Positions 1 through 9,400 of a stretch of 64,000 nt of DNA are shown here, one piece after another; position 1 is the first letter of the stretch; each line of letters opens with the position of its first letter. Position numbers and translations under genes: made by a program. The notes beneath the pieces were generated by a model. The model saw only the letters and a list, made by a program, of their open reading frames with translations. It did no database searches and had not been told where the DNA came from. Source of the stretch: Candidatus Avimonas merdigallinarum (lineage in GTDB: Bacteria; Bacillota; Clostridia; Oscillospirales; Acutalibacteraceae); NCBI GenBank assembly GCA_904377855.1, contig CAJFGS010000010.1:1895-65894 (forward strand), written 5' to 3'.

Positions 1-21
1 CCGCAAAAAGAAGACGGGAAG

Positions 22-42
22 GAAAAACGCTGCGCGTTTTTC
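22..42 (+). terminator. Hairpin terminator of an upstream gene
   Basis: A perfect 9-bp stem (22-30 with 34-42) ends in a run of five T. It probably ends a gene to the left of the window. Bases 1-113 hold nothing else recognisable. Confidence 0.5.
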
Positions 43-113
43 GCGGTCGCCGCCGGGAAACGCAGGAAAAGCAGATGGCTGGGCGGCGACTTTGGGAGGG
101 AATTTCACAGCGT

Positions 114-614
114 ATGGTCAAAATTGTGGAAGTGACCGGACAGGGCAGGGAAGCAACAACCGCCGCCCTTGCCGCCGAGATTTGGAACGAGCATTATCAG
201 GCTCTCTTAGGCGAAAAACAAATCGCCTACATGCTGGATAAATTCCAAAGCGAAACGGCCCTCCGCCAGGAGGAGGGGGAAGGATACCGCACTTTCTGGA
301 TAATGGAAGCCACGGCGCAGGAACCGTCCGGCTACTTCATGATCCGTCTCAACGATCCGCCGGGCAAGCTTTTCCTGTCCAAGCTGTATCTGCGGGCCTC
401 CAGCCGAGGAAAAGGGATTTCCCGCCTGGTCTTTGATTACCTGAAGCAGACAGCCCGGGAGCACGGCCTGCACTCCCTCTGGCTGACCGTAAATAAAGGG
501 AATCCCACCCTGGAGATCTACAAGCATTACGGCTTGGCCGTCACCGACAGCGTGGTAACGGATATCGGCGGCGGGTACGTCATGGACGATTATATTATGG
601 AACTTCTCCTTTAA
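114..614 (+). CDS. GNAT-family N-acetyltransferase
   Basis: The protein is about 166 residues and has the GNAT fold pattern: a central strand LFLSKLYLRASSRGKGISRLV with the acetyl-CoA-binding R-x-x-G-K-G type loop, followed by a C-terminal LWLTVNKGNPTLEIYKHYG segment typical of the family. GNAT enzymes move an acetyl group from acetyl-CoA to an amine; the substrate here cannot be read from the sequence. Two starts are possible. ATG 114 begins with the natural first strand VKIVEV but its GGGAGGG lies 13 bases upstream. ATG 75 has AGGA at a better 7-base spacing and adds 13 residues. It lies 21 bases before ispD and may be co-transcribed with it. Confidence 0.8.
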   Translation: MVKIVEVTGQGREATTAALAAEIWNEHYQALLGEKQIAYMLDKFQSETALRQEEGEGYRTFWIMEATAQEPSGYFMIRLNDPPGKLFLSKLYLRASSRGKGISRLVFDYLKQTAREHGLHSLWLTVNKGNPTLEIYKHYGLAVTDSVVTDIGGGYVMDDYIMELLL

Positions 615-635
615 AAACGGCAGGAGGCGATTGGC

Positions 636-1379
636 GTGGCAGTTGAGGAAGCAAAAGAGAAAGAACGGCCAGGCTCGTCTCCGGTGTGCGACACGGCGGC
701 GGTAATCGTCGCCGCCGGCCGTTTTACCCGGATGGAGGGGATCCCAAAGCAACTGGCGATCATAGATGGCAAACCGGTGATTGCCCATACGTTGTCCGCG
801 TTTGAAAAGGCGCTTTCCGTCCGGGAGATCGTTCTGGTCGTCCGGCCGGAGGACCGGGAAGCGATCGCCTCCATATGCAAGCAATATCACTTTACAAAGG
901 TTTCCGCCATTACAGATGGCGGGGCAACCCGACAGGAATCGGCCGCCGCCGGAATCGCCTGCACCTCTCCCGGAATTGCGTATTTTGCAATTCATGACGG
1001 GGCCCGTCCGCTGGTTGCCTCCTCCCTCATTGACGGCGTGATACAGGCGGCGCGCCGGTATCATGCGGCCTCTGCCGCTGTGCGGGTAAAGGATACCGTA
1101 AAAATAGCGGATGCTTCCGGCTTCATTCAATCTACACCGGACCGCCGTTTTCTATGGAACGTGCAGACGCCGCAGGTCTTTGAAAGCGGTTTGTATCAGC
1201 AGGCTTTGCAGCGGGCAAATGAAAAGGGCATGGACTTTACAGATGATTGTCAGCTGGTAGAGCAGCTGGGGCATCGTGTTTATCTTTATGAGGCGGACTA
1301 CAAAAACATAAAAATCACCACGCCGGAGGATCTTTCGGTGGCGGAGAAGCTGTTACAGGAACGGAGAGCGGAAAAGTGA
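636..1379 (+). CDS. ispD: 2-C-methyl-D-erythritol 4-phosphate cytidylyltransferase (IspD)
   Basis: IspD joins CTP and methylerythritol phosphate in the third step of the MEP isoprenoid pathway. The nucleotide-binding motif [14 protein letters not shown], the HDGARPLV loop, TDDCQ and the C-terminal [10 protein letters not shown] are all visible, and the neighbour is ispF, the usual partner. The start is GTG at 636 with AGGAGG eight bases upstream, which gives an unusual N-terminal extension of about 20 charged residues before the first strand. The motif normally reads AAGxGxRM; here the second glycine is a phenylalanine, while the catalytic Arg and Lys (RMEGIPK) are kept. The stop overlaps the ispF start by four bases, so translation is probably coupled. 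Confidence 0.93.
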   Translation: MAVEEAKEKERPGSSPVCDTAAVIVAAGRFTRMEGIPKQLAIIDGKPVIAHTLSAFEKALSVREIVLVVRPEDREAIASICKQYHFTKVSAITDGGATRQESAAAGIACTSPGIAYFAIHDGARPLVASSLIDGVIQAARRYHAASAAVRVKDTVKIADASGFIQSTPDRRFLWNVQTPQVFESGLYQQALQRANEKGMDFTDDCQLVEQLGHRVYLYEADYKNIKITTPEDLSVAEKLLQERRAEK

Positions 1380-1852
1380 GAATCGGACATGGATACGACG
1401 TGCATCGTTTGACGGAAAACCGGAAATTGGTTCTCGGCGGGGTGGAGATCCCCTATTCAAAAGGGCTTTTGGGGCATTCGGACGCCGATGTGCTGTCCCA
1501 CGCCATCGCCGACTCCCTGCTTGGCGCGGCGGCGCTCGGGGACATCGGCCAGTTGTTCCCGGATACCGATCCCCGCTATGAAGGCGTCGACAGCTTGGTC
1601 CTGCTGAAAAAAACGGTGCTGGCCGTCAGAGAAGCGGGCTGGCGGATTGGTAATATCGACGCTACGGTGGTTGCGCAGGCGCCGAAACTCAAGCCGTTTA
1701 TACCTTCCATGCGGGAAAACCTGGCGAATGCCTGCGGCGTGGATGTTTCCCAAGTCAGCGTAAAAGCAACCACGGAAGAAGGCCTGGGCTTTACCGGCGG
1801 CGGGGAAGGAATTGCCGCCCATGCGGTTTGCCTGCTTTTATCTGCCGGTTGA
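1376..1852 (+). CDS. ispF: 2-C-methyl-D-erythritol 2,4-cyclodiphosphate synthase (IspF)
   Basis: IspF cyclises the CDP-methylerythritol phosphate product to the cyclodiphosphate and releases CMP. It is a trimer with a zinc site. The zinc ligands Asp and His are seen in GHGYDVH (residues 4-10) and His in [13 protein letters not shown], and the conserved [12 protein letters not shown] sits near the C-terminus. The 158-residue length is standard. It begins with GTG inside the ispD stop (GTGA overlap), so ispD and ispF form an operon. Confidence 0.96.
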   Translation: MRIGHGYDVHRLTENRKLVLGGVEIPYSKGLLGHSDADVLSHAIADSLLGAAALGDIGQLFPDTDPRYEGVDSLVLLKKTVLAVREAGWRIGNIDATVVAQAPKLKPFIPSMRENLANACGVDVSQVSVKATTEEGLGFTGGGEGIAAHAVCLLLSAG

Positions 1853-1944
1853 TTTCTGTAAAGAAGAATATTTTGCGGGGTTATGCCTCGGACCGAGCGT
1901 AAAAGGGCGCTGGCAGCGAACGAGCAAAGAAAGGGGAGATTGGC

Positions 1945-2901
1945 ATGATAGATATCGCGGTGGTGGGCGTAGGAAGCATTGGTGTGGAACATATCCGAGC
2001 CATAGAAAAAACGAACGGCTGCCGTCTGTGTGCCGTGTGCGATACTGATAAAGAAAAAGCTGCGCGTACAGCCGAAAAATACAGCGTCCCCTGGTTCGCC
2101 GATTACCGAGATATCCCTGGCCAGGTGCAGGCGGATGCGGTCATCTTGAACCTGCCGCATTTTCTTCACGCGGAAAGCGCTGTCTTTTTCCTGGAGAACG
2201 GGCTGCATGTTTTAGTGGAAAAGCCAATGGCGAATACCATCGCAGAATGTGACTGGATGCTCCGGGCAGCCGCCAGCAGCGGCCGTAGATTGGCTGTCGG
2301 CCATCTTCAACGTTTTTTTCCTGCAAATCAGGCGGTTCGGAAACTAGTGGATTCCGCGAAGTTTGGCCGGCTTTGTATGTTCAGCGAGCGGCGTACAATC
2401 GATTATTTTGCAAACGAGCGTCCACGCTGGTTTCTTGACCGGGCCGCTGCTGGCGGCGGGATCGTCATGAACTATGGCGCGCATATGCTGGACAAGCTTT
2501 TTTATTTGACGCCGTCCGAGGATGTGGCCGTTTTCTCCTCCTGCGGGAATGCGAAAGCTATAGGAGATATTGAGGGGCATGCCCAGATTTTGCTAAAATT
2601 TTCCTCCGGTTTAAGTGCCGCGGTTACCTTTAGCGGTTACGGTCCCAGCGGTTATGATACCATGTATTACTTCACCCAGGGGACGGCGCGGGTGACCAAT
2701 GGAAGCGTGCTCTCCTATACGACGGACGGGGAATGGCATCCTGCCGAAGTGCACAACGACGGGAAGCACATGGAGCGTCAGTTGAAAGCGTTCTGCCGTT
2801 ATATACGGGGCGAGGAGGCGGACATCGCCACCGGCGAATATGGCCGCCGCATCGTGGAAACGATTGACCGGATATACCAGGCTGCAGGGGTAAGCAAATG
2901 A
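1945..2901 (+). CDS. Gfo/Idh/MocA-family NAD(P)-dependent oxidoreductase
   Basis: The 318-residue protein starts with a Rossmann motif (VVGVGSIGVEHIRAI), then an acidic residue after the second strand (CDTD), and has the family signature EKPMANTIAECDWML with the Lys-Pro pair that contacts nicotinamide. The C-terminal half is the beta-sheet substrate domain. The family oxidises or reduces sugars, inositols and biliverdin-like compounds; the substrate here is unknown. The start ATG is preceded by AGGGGAG. A perfect 21-bp hairpin follows, so the gene closes the first transcription unit. Confidence 0.85.
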   Translation: MIDIAVVGVGSIGVEHIRAIEKTNGCRLCAVCDTDKEKAARTAEKYSVPWFADYRDIPGQVQADAVILNLPHFLHAESAVFFLENGLHVLVEKPMANTIAECDWMLRAAASSGRRLAVGHLQRFFPANQAVRKLVDSAKFGRLCMFSERRTIDYFANERPRWFLDRAAAGGGIVMNYGAHMLDKLFYLTPSEDVAVFSSCGNAKAIGDIEGHAQILLKFSSGLSAAVTFSGYGPSGYDTMYYFTQGTARVTNGSVLSYTTDGEWHPAEVHNDGKHMERQLKAFCRYIRGEEADIATGEYGRRIVETIDRIYQAAGVSK

Positions 2902-2961
2902 GCTAGGATATTCTGAATTCCTGCTCCGGCAGCGTCCGGGACTGACCACAAATACAAATCT

Positions 2962-3017
2962 GAAAACAGCCAAGGCCCTGTGTGGACAATGATCCGCACA
3001 GGGCCTTGGCTGTTTTC
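2962..3017. terminator. Strong bidirectional terminator hairpin
   Basis: A perfect 21-bp inverted repeat (2962-2982 with 2997-3017) has an A-rich left flank and a T-rich right flank. It ends the Gfo/Idh unit. The rest of 2902-3131 shows no further feature except the ribosome site AAAGGAG for the next gene. Confidence 0.9.
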
Positions 3018-3131
3018 GGATACTAGCACGCAGGGATAACGCTTGTGCTTTTCTTCAACATCATATCCCTGGATTCGACATAGAATGCATCAGGGTCGTC
3101 CGTGCCCAAATCAATTAAAGGAGAAATCGTT

Positions 3132-4502
3132 ATGGGATTAACCAACTCCAATAAAATAATCAGCACCGACCGGGTAGACTGCTCCGGTACCCTGAAAGTT
3201 ACGCTGGCGCTGGCTGCGTCGCCGGATATCAGCAGCAATCCCACCGACATCGTCCTGATCCTGGACCGTTCCGGGAGCATGACGGGCTCCCCCCTGGCCA
3301 ACCTGAAAAATGGGGCGAAAACATTTATCGATATCATCGACGAAGCGACCGATAATACGCAGGACGGCAATATCGGCTCCGGAAGCCGGATCGGAATCGT
3401 CAGTTTTGCGGATACCGCCGTGCAAAATACGCAGCTGATTACCTCCGTAGCCTCCCTGAAAGCCGCCGTGGACAGTTTGACAGCGGGCGGTTCCACCAAC
3501 CATGCGGACGCGTTTACCAAGGCGGTGGATTTGTTTGACCCAGCCTCCACAAACGCGAAGGTAATGGTGATGTTCACCGACGGGAAAACCACCGCCGGCC
3601 CGAACCCCAGCCCGATTGCAGCGGCGGCCCGCGCCGCCGGGATCGTTATCTACTGCATCGGGCTGACCGGAGCGGACGGCATCGATCCCAATGTGTTGAA
3701 CGACTGGGCCACCGATCCCGATGCATCCCACGTATCGATTGCCCCCAGCGATTCGGATCTGGAAAACCTGTTTGCCGACCTGGCGGCGAATATTTCCAAG
3801 CCGGGCGCCACCAATATCGTCCTTGACGAAGTCGTAAATCCCGACTTTGTCATCACCAGCATCCTTGTGCCTACCAAAGGCACCGCCAGCATGATCGATG
3901 CAACCAGCCTGAAATGGACGATCAACCAGCTGGGGTCCACCTCCAACGAAGGCGCGACGCTGGAATTCTTTATCCGGCATGTGGCGAATACGTCCGGGAC
4001 CAAACTGGTGAACCACTCCATTTCCTACACGGACTCGGAAAACAACCAGGCCACCTTCCCCACGCCGACCGTTCAGATAGACTGCGGGGTTATCGTACAG
4101 CCGGAGCCGTGCCCTATGCCGGTAGACGTCGAGATCGGCCGATGCCAGGATTCCCTCGTGTATGACGTAGGGGATGTTTACCTGGAATCCCTGGGCCGGA
4201 TCCTGCAGCTGAATGTCAATCTTAAGAATGTCTGCCCGGACAAACGCGTAGCGTTGGGGATCATCCTGACCGAGGTAGACAAGCACGGGGATGAGCACCC
4301 GCGCGGCATGAAAACCATTACCGTGCCGGCACATCATTACCCGTTCTGCCGGGATGTGCTGGTAAAATGCATCAAATTCGTCCTGCCGGAGGATCTGGAC
4401 GTATCCGGCGGCAAGCCGTTCTCCCTGTGCAACGACAGGAATTTCCGGGTTCGCGTCATTGCGCACACGATTGATTTTGACTTCAAGTGCTGCGATTTCT
4501 GA
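3132..4502 (+). CDS. von Willebrand factor A domain protein with Cys-rich C-terminal domain
   Basis: Residues about 38-230 form a VWA domain with an intact metal-dependent adhesion site: DRSGSM at residues 45-50, a threonine in GGSTNHADAF, and FTDGKTT. Such domains bind partners through a divalent cation. Residues about 230-320 look like a beta-sandwich with repeated isopeptide or adhesin-like character. The last 130 residues (from PCPMPVDVEIG) contain eight spaced cysteines and end in KCCDF. There is no signal peptide or membrane segment, so it is cytoplasmic or released by lysis, for example with spores. ATG 3132 was chosen over 3102 because AAGGAG sits nine bases upstream. It is a single-gene unit between two terminators. 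The function is not known. Confidence 0.8.
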   Translation: MGLTNSNKIISTDRVDCSGTLKVTLALAASPDISSNPTDIVLILDRSGSMTGSPLANLKNGAKTFIDIIDEATDNTQDGNIGSGSRIGIVSFADTAVQNTQLITSVASLKAAVDSLTAGGSTNHADAFTKAVDLFDPASTNAKVMVMFTDGKTTAGPNPSPIAAAARAAGIVIYCIGLTGADGIDPNVLNDWATDPDASHVSIAPSDSDLENLFADLAANISKPGATNIVLDEVVNPDFVITSILVPTKGTASMIDATSLKWTINQLGSTSNEGATLEFFIRHVANTSGTKLVNHSISYTDSENNQATFPTPTVQIDCGVIVQPEPCPMPVDVEIGRCQDSLVYDVGDVYLESLGRILQLNVNLKNVCPDKRVALGIILTEVDKHGDEHPRGMKTITVPAHHYPFCRDVLVKCIKFVLPEDLDVSGGKPFSLCNDRNFRVRVIAHTIDFDFKCCDF

Positions 4503-4574
4503 GAGCTTGAAAATGGGGCGGGGCTGGGCGCGGTCCCCCCTCGCTGTTATCAAGCGCTGGTTTAAGGAAGGGGA

Positions 4575-4605
4575 GCAGCCGCCTATAAAAGGCGGCTGCC
4601 CTTTT
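4575..4605 (+). terminator. Terminator after the VWA gene
   Basis: A 9-bp GC-rich stem (4575-4583 with 4591-4599) is followed by CTTTT. A TATAAT at 4680-4685 lies between it and the next gene and may be a -10 element, but no good -35 was found. Confidence 0.75.
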
Positions 4606-4735
4606 GCGATTTCAGCATCCTGCCGGCAACGCCGGATGTCCTCTGGAACGATTTTCTGGATTTTTCCCATTGGATGGACTATAATGAAAGCGGCTTGCTT
4701 CCAATACCACAAATGAACGCAGAAAGGGAACCGCC

Positions 4736-6325
4736 ATGTTCGCCAAACAACGTATCCGCGCTATCCGCTCCCAATACGGCAAAGTGCCGGAAGAACGATA
4801 TGAGGAGGAGGAAATCCGCGCCATCCGTTCCTATTACGACTACCGGCGGGAAAAAGAACAGCCGTCTTTTTCGCTGGATGAAACGACCTGGTACGATTTA
4901 TCCATGGACAGGCTGTTTGAGCGGATTTGCAATACCGGCAGCGCGTCCGGCGAACAGCTTCTGTATTACCAGCTTCGATGTCCGGCGGTGGATTCGGAAG
5001 AGTATCAAAGGCGGTATGCGTTCCTTCGCCTGGCGGAGGACGAGCCGGAACTACGCCTGAAGCTACAGGTCATCCTGTCCAGGCTCGGCAAAAGCAACGC
5101 CGCCCGGACGGCGGCCGTATTTTCCCCTTCCCGGCACAAAATCTACCGGCTGGCGATCGCGCTGCTGCTTCTTGCCGGCCTGCTGGCAAGCATGCTCGCT
5201 TTCCTCATCTCCCATGCGGCGTTCCCCCTTTTCCTTTTCGTCGCGTTTCTCTGCGGCAATCCGGCTTACCATATCGCCATGCTCCGCCGCCTGGAAGAGA
5301 ACCTGCCCGCCGCCAATTATTCGGTAGCCTTGGCGGCCGCCTATTATAAAATACGGCTCCTGGATTCGCAAAGGCTGGCGGCCTGCCTGCAGCCGTATGA
5401 ACAATCGGGGAAGAAGGTGCGCCCGATCGCCCGGATCGGGGCGGTGACCCTTGCGTCCAGCAACGAAATCGCCCAGATATTCAACAGCCTGTTTTTAGTG
5501 GACCTGATCCTCTACGAGCTGCTGAAGGTGGAGCTGAGCCGCCTGCGGGAGGATATTTTTGCGCTTCACGAATGCATCGGCCGGCTGGACGCCGCTATTG
5601 CGGCGGCTTCCTATCGCAAGAGCGCCGAGCGGTTCTGCGATCCGGAAATTTGCTTTGAAAAAGAGGCGCCTTCCCATTTCGCCGCCGCCGACATGGTTCA
5701 CCCGCTGCTGAAACACCCGGTGGCCAATACCCTGGAATTGACCGGTTCCCTGCTGCTGACCGGATCCAACGCCTCGGGAAAATCCACGCTGATAAAATCG
5801 GCGGCCTTGAGCGCGATCCTGGCCCAGAGCATCTGTACGGCGCCCTGTACGAGTTATACCGCCTCCGCCTTTCATATTTACACCTCGATGGCTTTGGAGG
5901 ACGACATCCTGGCCGGGGAAAGCTACTTCATAACCGAATTGAAGGCGTTCCGTCGGATTTTGTCGGCGGCCGCGCGGGGGGAACGGGTCCTGTGCGCGAT
6001 TGACGAGATCCTGCGGGGCACCAACACCGTAGAGCGGATCGCTGCCTCCAGCACCCTGCTGGAATATCTGGCCGGGCAGCCGGTCTTGTGCATCGCCGCG
6101 ACCCACGATATGGAATTGTGCACCCTATTGTCCAAAACATATACCCTGGCCCATTTTGAGGAATCCATTGCCGGGGATACGGTTGCCTTTGATTACCGCC
6201 TGCGCCCGGGGCCGGCCTGCACGCGGAATGCGATCCGTCTTCTGACGCTGACAGGGTTTGACCGGGTGCTGACGGCTGAAGCGGAAAAGCGGGCGGAGGA
6301 ATACCTGGAAACGGGGCATTGGTAA
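4736..6325 (+). CDS. Membrane-associated MutS-like ATPase
   Basis: This 529-residue protein has the MutS domain V ATPase in its C-terminal half: Walker A GSNASGKSTL near residue 345, Walker B LCAIDEILRGTNT near residue 420, and ATHDMEL. The middle region (about 265-335) resembles the MutS lever and clamp helices. The mismatch-binding domain I is absent. Residues about 135-180 form two hydrophobic segments (LAIALLLLAGLLASMLAFLI and a following one), so the protein is probably anchored in the membrane. It belongs to the small MutS-homolog group found in many Firmicutes, whose role is not settled. It is not expected to do mismatch repair by itself. Its two neighbours are unrelated. Confidence 0.82.
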   Translation: MFAKQRIRAIRSQYGKVPEERYEEEEIRAIRSYYDYRREKEQPSFSLDETTWYDLSMDRLFERICNTGSASGEQLLYYQLRCPAVDSEEYQRRYAFLRLAEDEPELRLKLQVILSRLGKSNAARTAAVFSPSRHKIYRLAIALLLLAGLLASMLAFLISHAAFPLFLFVAFLCGNPAYHIAMLRRLEENLPAANYSVALAAAYYKIRLLDSQRLAACLQPYEQSGKKVRPIARIGAVTLASSNEIAQIFNSLFLVDLILYELLKVELSRLREDIFALHECIGRLDAAIAAASYRKSAERFCDPEICFEKEAPSHFAAADMVHPLLKHPVANTLELTGSLLLTGSNASGKSTLIKSAALSAILAQSICTAPCTSYTASAFHIYTSMALEDDILAGESYFITELKAFRRILSAAARGERVLCAIDEILRGTNTVERIAASSTLLEYLAGQPVLCIAATHDMELCTLLSKTYTLAHFEESIAGDTVAFDYRLRPGPACTRNAIRLLTLTGFDRVLTAEAEKRAEEYLETGHW

Positions 6326-6475
6326 CGGGATGACAGCCCCGTCAGAAACGGGAGGGAAGGCGGCTGCCCCCGGCCGGGGGAACGGAAAGAATTGGATTGC
6401 ATTCGGCTGAAAAAGCCGCTATGATTAGAATAGACATCGCAGGAGAACCCGCCGGAAGAAACGGAGGAGCCTTTT

Positions 6476-9400
6476 ATGGTTATCGCCGACTTACATATTC
6501 ATTCCCGCTATTCCCGGGCGACCAGCCGGGAGTGCGACCCGGAGCATCTGGAACTATGGGCACGCCGCAAAGGGATCGGGCTGCTTGGGACCGGGGATTT
6601 CACCCATCCCGCCTGGCGGGAAGAGCTGAAGGAAAAGCTCCGCCCGGCGGAGGAGGGGCTTTACACCCTGAAGGAGGAATACCGGCTGGAAAGCGGGCTC
6701 TCCCGCCCGGAAGAAGCGCCGCGCTTTGTCATCAGCGGGGAGATCAGTTCCATCTATAAGAAAAACGGAAGGGTGCGCAAGGTCCACAACCTCATTTTGC
6801 TGCCCGGGCTGGAGGAAGCCGAGGCGATTGCGCGCAAGCTGGAAGCCATCGGCAACATCCATTCTGACGGCCGTCCGATTCTGGGTCTGGACAGCCGCGA
6901 CCTGTTGGAAATTGTGCTGGAAACCTGCTCCGGGGCGGTTTTTATCCCCGCCCATATCTGGACGCCGCACTTTTCCCTTTTCGGGGCGTTTTCAGGCTTT
7001 GATACGATAGAGGAATGCTTCGAGGATTTGGCCCCGTACATCCACGCGCTGGAAACCGGCCTGTCCTCCGATCCGCCGATGAATTGGCGGCTTTCCGCAT
7101 TGGATCAATACCGGCTGGTTTCCAACTCGGACGCCCATTCCCCCGCCAAGCTGGGGAGGGAAGCCAACCTGCTGGATATTGACCTGAACTACCCGGCCCT
7201 TTCCGCTGCGCTGAACGATCCGGCTTCTGCCGGCCTGCGGGGAACCATCGAGTTTTTCCCGGAAGAAGGCAAATACCATTTGGACGGCCACCGCGCCTGC
7301 CGCCAATGCCTGACCCCGTCGGAAACGGACGAGGCCGGCGGAAGATGCCCTGTCTGCGGCCGGAAATTGACCATCGGCGTGCTCCACCGCGTAGAGCAGC
7401 TGGCCGACCGGCCGGAGGGCTTTGCCCTTCCGGGGGCGCGTCCCTTTGAAAACCTGATCCCGCTTTTGGAAGTAATCGGCGCTTCCACCGGCATGTCGGC
7501 CGGCGGCGTTCGCGCCGCGGCGCAGTATGAGGCGATGCTGCGGGAATTGGGGCCGGAATTTTATATCCTGCGTAAAGCGCCTCTGGAGGCGGTTGAAAAA
7601 GCCGCCGGCCCCTGCGTGGCGGTGGGGATCCGCCGTATGCGCGGCGGGAACGTCCGGCGGGTTCCCGGTTACGACGGGGAATATGGGAAAATCCAGCTGC
7701 TCACCCCGGAGGAAATAGAGGCCCTGAACGGGCAGATGTTCTTTTTCAGCGATGCCCCGGCCAAAAAGGGGAAGAAAGCGCCTGCTGCCAAAAAAGCAAA
7801 AGGCTCCGCGGAGGATAGCCGTGTCCCGGAAGCCCTTCCCTCGCCGCCTGCGGGGGGAGCGGCGTCCGGCCTGAACGCCGAGCAGCAGCAGGCGGTTACC
7901 GCCGCAGACGCCGCCATTGCGGTGATTGCGGGGCCGGGGACCGGAAAGACCAGGACCCTGGTGGCCCGTATCCTCCACCTGGTGAAAGATTTATCGGTAA
8001 AGCCTTCGGACATTACAGCGGTTACCTTCACCAACAAAGCGGCGGGGGAGATGCGGGAACGCCTGGAACAGGCGCTGGGCGACAAGCGGGCCGTCCGGAA
8101 AATGACCATCGGCACGTTCCATGCGATTGCGCGCACGCTGCTGGAAGAGCATGGGCTGACGGTATCCCTTGTCGACCGGGCCGATGCGGAGGACCTGGCC
8201 GCCGCCGTCCTCCGGGAATGCGGGGGAGGGAAAAAGCTTTCGTCTTCCCGCTTTTTGGAGGCGGTTTCCCGTTACAAAAACGGCCTTTCAGCGGAAGAAG
8301 GGCTCTCTCCTTTTTTTGAGGCCTACCAACGCCGCCTGCAGGAAAGGGGGTTGCTGGATTTTGACGATCTCCTGTTCAAAGCCTGGGAGACGGCGCGGCA
8401 GGGCGTTGAAAAGCGGGAACGCTTTTCCCATCTGCTGGTCGACGAATTCCAGGACGTCAACGACATCCAGTACCGGCTGCTTCGCGCCTGGCAGCAGGGA
8501 GGGAACGGTTCCCTTTTTGTGATTGGCGACCCCGATCAAGCCATCTACGGGTTCCGCGGGGCGGATGCCCATTGCTTTGAGCGGCTTGAGGCGGATTATC
8601 CCGCGCTCCGCTTCGTCCGCCTCACGTACAATTATCGTTCGGTGCCCGCCGTTTTGCGCTGCGCCCTCCCGGTTATCGAGAAAAGCCCTCTGGCGAATGG
8701 ACAACGGAGCCTCGCCCCGCTGCGGAAGGAGAGGGGCTCCGCCCGCCTGGTGGAGGCTGCCGACCACTTTTCCGAAGCGGTTTTTGTCGCCAAGGAGATA
8801 AACCGCCTGGTGGGCGGAATGGACATGCTGGACGCGCAGGCCATGCGGGCGCGCCAAGGGCCTTTGGGATTTTCCGATATTGCCGTCCTTTACCGCACCC
8901 ACCGCCAGGCAGAGGTGCTGGAAGCCTGCCTGAAAAAAGAAGGGATCCCCTATGTGGTCAACGGCCGGGAATCCTTTTTATCCGATCCGTCCGTCCGCAG
9001 CGCGCTTTCCTTTTTCCATTCCCTTCTGGAATCCGGCGACGGCAATGCGCTCTTTCAAAGCCTGACGGCGAGGACGTCCCTGGAAGAGGAAAAGCGGCAG
9101 GCGCTCCTCACTTACTGCCGGGCGGAACCGGCCGAGATGCACCGGCTGCGGCTTGAAGCGCCGCAGTCGTGGCTTGGGATGCTCCCAGCCTCCCTCCGGA
9201 GGCTGGAACCCGTGCAGAAATGGGCGGAACTGGCCGAACGGTTCCTCCTGGCCATGAAAAAGAAACCCGCCGCCCTTCTCGGCGACTGGATAGAAGCCGC
9301 CGGCTTGAAGGAGGGGGAGGCCTTGGCAAAGCTGCGGAATATGGCGGTGTTCCATGCCTCCATGCCGGATTTCCTCTGGAACCTGACCACGGGAGAGGAG

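Noticed and set aside
3138-4712. Long antisense open frame opposite the VWA gene
   Set aside because: No family motif, extreme residue bias, crosses a terminator; the plus-strand VWA domain is clear.
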